Shown here: positions 57,691-64,000 of the stretch, one piece after another
Numbering within the stretch: the first letter of the stretch is position 1
How the letters are laid out: the number at the start of each line of letters is the position of its first letter
Assembly: GCF_033807575.1 (NCBI RefSeq)
Contig: NC_084705.1
Coordinates: forward strand, 18,036,019-18,100,018
Source: Cydia pomonella
Lineage: Eukaryota > Arthropoda > Insecta > Lepidoptera > Tortricidae
Direction of reading: 5' to 3'
Length of the DNA stretch: 64,000 nucleotides
The notes under the pieces: generated by a model
Databases searched by the model: none
What the model was told of the DNA's origin: nothing
The model's input: the letters and a program-made list of their open reading frames with translations, nothing else
Program-made: the position numbers and the translations under genes

Positions 57691-57828
57691 AATGCAAACC
57701 CTAACGTAATTTCAAGTGAAAATGCGTTTTTCAGAAAATCGCAGCCAAATAACACTAGACCTTACTCATAGTGTTGTGTTCCTGCCGGTGAGTGAGGTTG
57801 CCAGAGCTCAACGAGGGGCGGGAGGGGG

Positions 57829-58341
57829 TTAGGGTCGGCAACGCGCATGTAACTCCTCTGGAGTTGCAGGCGTACATATGCGGGCCGTATGCTTGTTTGC
57901 CACCGACTTAGTATTAAAAAAAAGTAACACTGAAAATCCATCAATAAGCGAGTCTGTTAGGCATACTGTAAAAAATGAACTTTTATTAAGATTTTCTAAT
58001 CGCAGTATATAGCACTTCTCGGAACTCCGTAGCTGATTACGATCGCAACGAATGCCTGACAATCGAGCACAGGTCCGTCCTCTAAGCGCGCTCCGCGCGG
58101 ACTGAGAGCGGGGCGTCGCTGCTGCGTGATTTATACGTGTTTTAAAAAAATATAAATTTACGGCAATGTAGGTCCCATAGTTACGATTTTTTTTTTTATA
58201 GGTTAACATAAAGTTACAGTTTGCTATAATATTATTTTTAAAGCAAAATATGCGTACAATTTGCGGAAATAAAATATAATAAAACCCTGTTTTCGCCAAA
58301 AAAATGAAGAAAACTCGGAAGGTCTTTATCAGTTTTTTCAA
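57829..58341 (-). other. open frame inside TTAA element B, probably non-coding
   Basis: A 170-residue counterpart of the frame at 5887-6357, extended at the N-terminus by a single-base difference in a T-run. No recognisable domain. Confidence 0.2.
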
Positions 58342-58680
58342 ATGAATCTTCGATTGTTAATCATTCCAGCCCCTCGTACGAGATATGTTGAATCAAATTG
58401 TAGTCATTCATGTACCAAATGATTCTTGTTTATAGCAAAATTGAGAACCGAAACGCCACATCTCACTGCAAAATTTGGAAAGGACTCCCAAAAAACCTCA
58501 TTAAAAAAGAGGTTTAATAGAGAAAATGAAAATTTGAACTGTTGGAGCCCCTAGTTTAGGAAACGATTATTTAAGTACGTTATCAGTTTTTGAATAAATA
58601 CTAATAGTTACGTCGTAATCTTGAATGAAAAAGGAAGCATTTTACAAAATACGCTCGTCTGTAGGAATAAGGACTCTTAA

Positions 58681-58900
58681 GACAAGGTTCTCCCAAGACG
58701 ATGAGGAATTTGAGTCAGCTATTTTTGAAACACTCAAAACATAATCAAGGGTACTTGAAACGGTTTTGTATTCGCAAATGCGTACCACGAAATAATATTT
58801 AATCTGATCGGTAGGAGAAATTTTCTGAAATCCCAAAAGCAGTACGTGGAAATGTTGAACCGAAACTGTTGACTGAACCGAAACTGTTGTACAACCACTT
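58681..58900. other. no recognisable feature
   Basis: Short spacer; CCGAAACTGTTG is repeated twice near 58859-58890. Confidence 0.4.
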
Positions 58901-59720
58901 TAGTACGGTCGCCAAGCCGCTCCGAGGCCAGATTTAATTGACTCAGCTCGGCCTTACCCACAACCGGTATCAATGTGTTCGGACAGTTCTCCTGATCACC
59001 GTACATGCGGTAGTAAAGCGGAAAAATGGTGGAGGGGATAGTAATGACGTCACAAAGATGGCGGCCGGACCTATTCTTTTTGGCGGTGTATCTCGAAAAC
59101 CACTTAACCGATTTTAATCATCGAGGTGTCAAATAATAGCTTATATTATGGAGATTATTTCCTTTTCTACAAACATTTACGTGAAACCTATAGGAAAAAA
59201 AATAATCACAAAAAACAGTTTTTTTATAAAATTATTATTTTTTATTTTGTAAAAATCTCCGTAAATATTAGCATTTCGCAAATTTTGTTTATTATAAAAC
59301 ATATTGCTTCATTATCAAGGAATATAATGAGCCTTAAAACATACAGATCGAGTAATAAACAATGAAGCTACACTCATTTATTTGCGCATGGGTAACGATA
59401 ACTGGCTTTTACCGGTCGAAACTGTGGTGACTGTTACGATACGTATTGAATGGAATTTATAGAGTATCGGTTTTAATTACTGAAATCATAATTAAAATTA
59501 TAAAAACCAGACACAATAATGTTACCTTACTTCGACGTTTAGTCTCTTTTTTCGTCTTAATCATAGGTAGGTACATATTTCTTTTTACTTAAAAATTTTA
59601 TACAGGGTGAACTTTTAACCACCAGTCATACTCTGCGCAGCGACTTTATAGGTCATACTTAACAACTTTTACTATGGGACCAATTCCGAAATCGCGAAAA
59701 AAATTTTGACTGTCCCATAT

Positions 59721-61145
59721 AAAGGTGCCACCAACTTTACCAGACCAACACTTTTCCAAACTGAGCTACAGCTGTCCGATGAAGTTAAGTACTTAGGACT
59801 AACTCTCGACAATAAACTCAATTGGAACAACCACATCAACAAACGGATAGACAAGGCGGGAGTTGTCTTCTGGCAGTGCAGAAGGATGATTGGTAAGAGG
59901 TGGGGACTCAACCCGAAAATTACCCTCTGGCTCTATAAGACGATAATCCGCCCCTTACTCTGTTACGGTGCTCTGGTTTGGTGGCCAAGAACAAATCTAG
60001 GCAACGTACGAGACAAACTACAAAGACTTCAAAGGCTCGCATGCGCGGCCACCACTGGCTGCACGAGGTCTACCCCGACTGCAGCCATGGAGGTCATGCT
60101 AAACCTTCCACCGCTGCACCTACACATACAGCAAGAGGCCAGTCTCTCAGCGGTAAGGTTGCGAACCCTCAAGATATGGTCTAACATCACAGGAGCTCTT
60201 CACACAAAATGCCTGGAAAAGGTGTATGACGAATTTCCAGTGCTTAGGTCAGGCACGGACCGGATTCACAAACAAGCTATCTTCGATAAAAGGTACAAAA
60301 TACAGTTATATGAGGACGACAATCATGAAGGACTCAATCCCCGGGAGCTGAGAATCTTCACTGATGGGTCCAAAACAGACAGCGGATCGGGCTCTGGAAC
60401 CTTCTCAGAAGATCTGAACATGTCGATCACCACTCCGCTAGGAGCCCATAACTCGGTATTCCAAGCTGAGTGCATGGGCATCATAAACGCGGCGGCTGCC
60501 ATCACTGCAAGGAAGGTAGTAGGATCCTCCATCCGCATACTCTCCGACAGTAGAGCAGTCTTAATGGCTCTAAATAGCCATATAGTTACATCCAAACTTA
60601 TACACGAATGCCACGAACGACTAATGGAGGTATGTCATAATAACAAGATCACCCTACAATGGATCAAGGGACACAGTGGATCCCGAGGTAACGATGCTGC
60701 GGACGAGCTTGCCAGGCAAGGATCGAATGCGGGGGCGATTGGTCCGGAACCGATTCTTCCGATACCATTTAGCAAGGTACGCTCAATGCTGCTGGCACGT
60801 ACAGGGAAACTACACACAGAACACTGGCTGAACCAGACTGGATGCAGACAGGCAAAAGAAGCCATGCCTGGCATTAACGGAAAACTCACAAGGGCGCTCC
60901 TGCAACTAGGGAAGGTCCGACTGAGTATGGTAACCAGTGTCATAACAGGTCATGGACTATTTAACAAACATCTTTTCACAACAGGTGTCACAGACAGTCC
61001 CCTGTGCCGAGGTTGCATGGAGACAGAAGAAACAGCCTCTCACGTGGTGCTGGAATGCAGCGGAGTGACCCCATACAGGGCTAAACATCTCGGATCTCCG
61101 AGAGACCTCCCCGAGGTCCTACTCAACATCAAAGGTTTGATATGA
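59721..61145 (+). CDS. LINE ORF2 C-terminal half with RNase H domain
   Basis: Open frame of about 475 residues (the few codons before 59721 belong to the host transposon). Order: polymerase thumb (DEVKYLGLTLDNKLNWNNHI; RPLLCYGALVWWPR), then an RNase H domain with its four acidic residues: IFTDGSK (Asp220, counted from 59706), FQAECMG (Glu255), ILSDSRAV (Asp281) and GNDAADELAR (Asp330). Last comes a Cys/His motif, CRGCMETEETASHVVLEC (C-x2-C-x8-H-x4-C). RNase H removes the RNA strand during target-primed reverse transcription and marks I/Loa/R1-related clades. The catalytic FADD core and endonuclease are lost by 5' truncation, but what remains has no stop, so insertion was recent. Confidence 0.9.
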   Translation, partial: KGATNFTRPTLFQTELQLSDEVKYLGLTLDNKLNWNNHINKRIDKAGVVFWQCRRMIGKRWGLNPKITLWLYKTIIRPLLCYGALVWWPRTNLGNVRDKLQRLQRLACAATTGCTRSTPTAAMEVMLNLPPLHLHIQQEASLSAVRLRTLKIWSNITGALHTKCLEKVYDEFPVLRSGTDRIHKQAIFDKRYKIQLYEDDNHEGLNPRELRIFTDGSKTDSGSGSGTFSEDLNMSITTPLGAHNSVFQAECMGIINAAAAITARKVVGSSIRILSDSRAVLMALNSHIVTSKLIHECHERLMEVCHNNKITLQWIKGHSGSRGNDAADELARQGSNAGAIGPEPILPIPFSKVRSMLLARTGKLHTEHWLNQTGCRQAKEAMPGINGKLTRALLQLGKVRLSMVTSVITGHGLFNKHLFTTGVTDSPLCRGCMETEETASHVVLECSGVTPYRAKHLGSPRDLPEVLLNIKGLI

Positions 61146-61259
61146 TTCCTCGAGGAGCTGGGCTGGCAGGACTAGCCCACCCCCAACATATGACGCAAAA
61201 TAGGCGCAAGTCGTCGAGTTGCGGAAAAATCGCCCGAATACAATACAATACAATACAAG
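61146..61259 (+). mobile_element. LINE 3' UTR with ATACA repeat tail
   Basis: A short UTR ends in ATACAATACAATACAATACA (61236-61258), the simple tail of the RNase H LINE. Confidence 0.75.
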
Positions 61260-61688
61260 GTGCGACCAGACCGCAGCTTAAAAAACGGTCACGATACGGA
61301 ATCGCAGTGACGCGTCGTATGCGTACCGTTTTTGACGCATGCTCCCCACACCGCTGTTTAAAAAACGGTGACGGTACGGAATCGCAGTGACGTGCTTCAC
61401 GCGAATCTTTTTTGTTCGCAAAACAGTTGCGTCTTTTACGTCACCGGTACGGTGTCTGCCATAAGATCTCCGTGTAATATTTTTTGCGATTTTTACGCAG
61501 TTCAATATACGGTGCGTCAGCTTATTTTAAGCAGCGGTGTGGCGAGCATGCGTCATGGACCCGGGTACGTCCTTAAACTACGTCCAAAAGAGAGGTATGG
61601 GCATTGTGAATGTCATCTCGCTTTGTGTGGTAGGGCACAGCCAGTGGGTGTCATTCCAGATCCAAATTTTCTTGCGTGATTCGGCATT
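61260..61688. repeat. inverted-repeat segment (CACACCGCTG arms)
   Basis: TGACGCATGCTCCCCACACC (61333) is inverted at 61525-61555 (GGTGTGGCGAGCATGCGTCA). 'AAAAAACGGT(C/G)ACG(A/G)TACGGAATCGCAGTGACG' occurs twice in direct order (61279, 61361). Probably a nested hAT-type MITE; the 103-residue frame is not considered real. Confidence 0.6.
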
Positions 61689-61759
61689 GGTCCCATAATA
61701 AAAGTTGTTCAGTATGACCTGTAAAGTCACTGCGCAGAGTATGGCTGGTGGTTAAAATT

Positions 61760-62042
61760 TCATCTTATACCTATATTCGACACAAGTAGTAAGTACTTAC
61801 AGACCAACTATGATACACATTTTGCCTGTATAGTGATACATAGTGAATAAATTAATACCCGATTTAAAAAATAAAACAAAAATAACAAATAGCATGTTAT
61901 TTAATTCAGTAATCACTAATCAGTCTTAAACAATGAACATCATACTTTTAGATTAGACAACAAAATGTATATTTATACTGTGTTTCGACTTGAAAGATTT
62001 TACTGCTTTAAAACATAAGACAAACCTACCAACCAAATGTAT
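61760..62042. other. no recognisable feature
   Basis: AT-rich spacer within the foldback loop. Confidence 0.4.
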
Positions 62043-62345
62043 AAAAAAAAAATGTTTTTTGTGATTATTATTTTCCTATAGGTTTCACGTAAATGTTTGT
62101 AAAAAGGAAATAATCTCCATAATATAAGCTATTAGTTGACACCTCGATGAATACAATCGGTTAAGTGGTTTTCGAGATACACCGCCAAAAAGAATAGGTC
62201 CGGACGCCATCTTTGTGACGTCATTACTATCCCCTCCCACCATTTTTCCGCTTTACTACCGCATGTACGGTGATCAGGAGAAACGCCCGAACACATTGAT
62301 ACCGGTTGTGGGTAAGGCCGAGCTGAGTCAATTAAATCTGGCCTC
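62043..62345 (-). repeat. third partial copy of the foldback arm
   Basis: Same orientation as the right arm (62820-63110) and inverted to the left arm. It ends GGCCTCGGAGCGGCTTGG, which pairs with CCAAGCCGCTCCGAGGCC at about 58912; the right arm lacks this. The inner copy is thus closer to the left arm at that end than the outer right arm is. Confidence 0.75.
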
Positions 62346-63150
62346 GGAGCGGCTTGGGGACTACTAATAGTAAAAGTTGTTCAGTATGACCTATAAAGTC
62401 GCTGCGCAGAGTATGACTGGTGGTTAAAAGTTCACCCTGTATAAAATTTTTAAGTAAAAAGAAATATGTACCTACCTATGATTAAGACGAAAAAAGAGAC
62501 TAAACGTCGAAGTAAGGTAACATTATTGTGTCTGGTTTTTATAATTGTCATTATAATTTCAGTAATTAAAACCGATACTCTATAAATTCCATTCAATACG
62601 TATCGTGACAGTCACCACAGTTTCGACCGGTAAAAGCCAGTTATCGTTACCCATGCGCAAATAAATGAGTGTAGCTTCATTGTTTATTACTCGATCTGTA
62701 TGTTTTAAGGCTCATTACATTCCTTGATAATGAAGCAATATGTTTTATATTAAACAAAATTTGCGAAATGCTAATATTTACGGAGATTTTTACAAAATAA
62801 AAAAAAAAATTTTTATAAAAAAACTGTTTTTTGTGATTATTTTTTTTCCTATAGGTTTCACGTAAATGTTTGTAGAAAAGGAAATAATCTCCATAATATA
62901 AGCTATTATTTGACACCTCGATGATTAAAATCGGTTAAGTGGTTTTCGAGATACACCGCCAAAAAGAATAGGTCCGGCCGCCATCTTTGTGACGTCATTA
63001 CTATCCCCTCCACCATTTTTCCGCTTTACTACCGCATGTACGGTGATCAGGAGAACTGTCCGAACACATTGATACCGGTTGTGGGTAAGGCCGAGCCGAG
63101 TCAATTAAATCGTGTTTCTAGAGGGCTTTTGAGATTTGGCGACCGTACTA

Positions 63151-63641
63151 CTTTGACATCATCTAGCCTACTGTATTCCAGTCAAACCTTCGATCAAATT
63201 AAAATTTAATTACAATTAAGTAGGTATTGTCAAATAGAGTCCAATACATCAAATAAAACAGCTCTTCTTATGACATTTATAATCGTTCCCGAACATCAAA
63301 GATTCCTCCTAACCCAAATCGGAGAAGAAATCTGTTATTCTTAGTTGGCCGACTTAACAATCGAGCGTAAAAGCGATGGCGGCAAACCCACTAAATCCAG
63401 ATTTAGAAACGTCAACCATGGTGAATATAGGTTGATTTCGAAACACGAGATTGGGTCAGACTGCTTTGTTTGTAGAACTCTCACCTGGTAACATTATAAT
63501 CCACTCAAAAAGTAGCCGAAAAAACCTCACGTGATTTGTGCACAAGCCCTAAGATGCTCTCGGATCGTATGTATATGACAAATGTGATACGTGTTTATGA
63601 CATAAATGTTTTGTACTTAAATAATCACCCCTTCATTATAG
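63151..63641. other. no recognisable feature
   Basis: Mixed composition; nothing supported. Confidence 0.4.
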
Positions 63642-63755
63642 TATTCCACTCAAGCTTTATAATCTGATTTTTTTTATAACTGCAGAAGTTTAAGCCTCAT
63701 TTAATTCTGCAGATATAAAAAAAAAAAACAGATTATTATAATGCTTGAGTGGAAT
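63642..63755. repeat. hairpin 1: ATTCCACTCAAGC arms
   Basis: ATTCCACTCAAGC..TTATAATCTG (63642) is inverted as CAGATTATTATAATGCTTGAGTGGAAT (ending 63755), with inner CTGCAG-containing arms. A small foldback. Confidence 0.75.
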
Positions 63756-63815
63756 GGATGATATTGACTTCAAACTTTTATTGTGGTAAACCACAGTGAA
63801 GTCAATATCATCCAT
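63754..63815. repeat. hairpin 2: perfect 19-bp stem
   Basis: ATGGATGATATTGACTTCA at 63754-63772 is exactly mirrored at 63797-63815; the 24-base loop has its own GTGG-TAAA-CCAC stem. It directly abuts hairpin 1, sharing the AT. Size and loop resemble a microRNA precursor, but an inverted-repeat insertion is more likely here. Confidence 0.75.
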
Positions 63816-64000
63816 GCTCCATGCGTTGTCTCAATATTTAGCCACGGTTCACATGGGGAGCCTAAGGTTCGTTTGGCAAATTAATCCCAAGCATAGACTT
63901 GGGCACTAATTCTACGAAAGCGACTACCATTTCACCTTCCAAGGTATATACATGCAGTTGTGTGCAATAGAATAGCAGTACTTACATAAGAAAATGTAAA
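63816..64000. other. no recognisable feature
   Basis: Window end; nothing supported. Confidence 0.4.

Larger units (their letters stand above)
53738..58680. mobile_element. TTAA-flanked satellite-carrying element, copy B (inverted)
   Basis: Reverse complement of copy A (5505-10446), one base longer overall, starting TTAAGAGCCCTTAATCC and ending AAGGACTCTTAA. Flanks differ from copy A (CTATATA left, GACAAGG right), so the two are separate insertions or one insertion later copied into a new TTAA site. The unique ends are almost identical between the copies; the array differs in unit order and has an extra internal border. Confidence 0.85.
59601..61759. mobile_element. TACAGGGTGAAC transposon, invaded
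   Basis: The left end TACAGGGTGAACTTTTAACC is at 59601. Inverted relatives end at 61759 (less perfect) and at 62441 (complete, to CACCCTGTA). The family words GACTTTATAGGTCATAC and ACTTTTACTATGGGACC are shared with 13823-14990. The interior is replaced by a LINE and another repeat. Confidence 0.65.
58901..63150. mobile_element. 4.25 kb foldback with ~750-bp inverted arms
   Basis: The outer ends TAGTACGGTCGCC (58901) and GGCGACCGTACTA (ending 63150) are inverted. From about 58930 to 59690 the sequence is the reverse complement of about 62355-63110, including ATTGACTCAGCTCGGCCTTA, CATGCGGTAGTAAAGCGGAA and ATACGTATTGAATGGAATTT. A third, partial inverted copy (62043-62345) sits inside. The arms bear no transposase. 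The flanks allow TA or CTT as target duplication, and I cannot decide which. The frames 59126-59365 and 62677-62916 are mirror translations of the arms. Confidence 0.8.

Noticed and set aside
59126..62916. Pair of 79-residue proteins (59126-59365 and 62677-62916)
   Set aside because: They are the same arm of an inverted repeat read on opposite strands.
1..64000. The window as one giant palindrome, suggested by many inverted pairs (1/40.8 kb, 5.5/58.7 kb, 16.3/42.5 kb, 20.7/28.1 kb, 21.3/32.2 kb)
   Set aside because: The midpoints of the pairs differ widely (about 20, 32, 29, 24 and 27 kb), so they are independent dispersed insertions.

Overview
The window reads as transposon-dense, AT-rich DNA from an insect, most likely a moth or butterfly. 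Evidence: several copies of a tRNA-headed SINE with the head CGACCGGTCTGGCCTAGTGG and a tail ending in TTATTTATTT; the widespread repeat running from AAGCGGCCAAGTGCGAGTCG to a GGTTCCG-rich end; LINE 3' tails of the 'AGTCAA' hexamer and 'TGCTGAATAAATGTTTGAT' kinds; and mariner, IS630/Tc1-like, hAT and TTAA-type DNA elements. I recognise these as lepidopteran from memory, not from a search. No host protein-coding gene, rRNA or genuine tRNA gene could be supported; it may be intergenic or lie within a large intron.

Layout. 1-5.5 kb: small hairpins, a SINE fragment, a 1.47 kb inverted-repeat element with a perfect 8-bp target duplication, a foldback element and a hAT remnant keeping the C-terminal dimerisation domain. 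5.5-10.4 kb: a complete 4.9 kb TTAA-flanked element filled with a 120-bp tandem array that reverses orientation in its middle, plus a short array of palindromic units. 10.4-22 kb: a TATA box with a broken coding-like stretch, LINE tails, SINEs, a four-layer nest (13.8-15 kb) and a 163-bp satellite (17.2-18.1 kb). 22.8-24 kb: a broken IS630/Tc1-type transposase. 25-29.6 kb: three LINE ORF2 remnants, one probably inserted in another. 31.1-31.8 kb: a palindrome-rich element whose 340-bp body is doubled. 33.3-34.6 kb: a complete-length but frameshifted mariner. 35-53.7 kb: LINE C-termini, SINEs, copies of the GGTTCCG-ended repeat, an exon remnant resembling a Crypton-type tyrosine recombinase (43.2 kb) and long stretches with nothing recognised. 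53.7-58.7 kb: a second, inverted copy of the TTAA element. 58.9-63.2 kb: a large foldback structure with an RNase H-bearing LINE in its loop.

The genes do not form a pathway. Every coding stretch supported is transposon-derived, and most are truncated or frame-broken. The most distinctive feature is the pair of near-identical satellite-carrying TTAA elements about 43 kb apart in opposite orientation. Limits: all repeat matches were made by eye within the window; family names come from motif recognition; percent identities were not computed.
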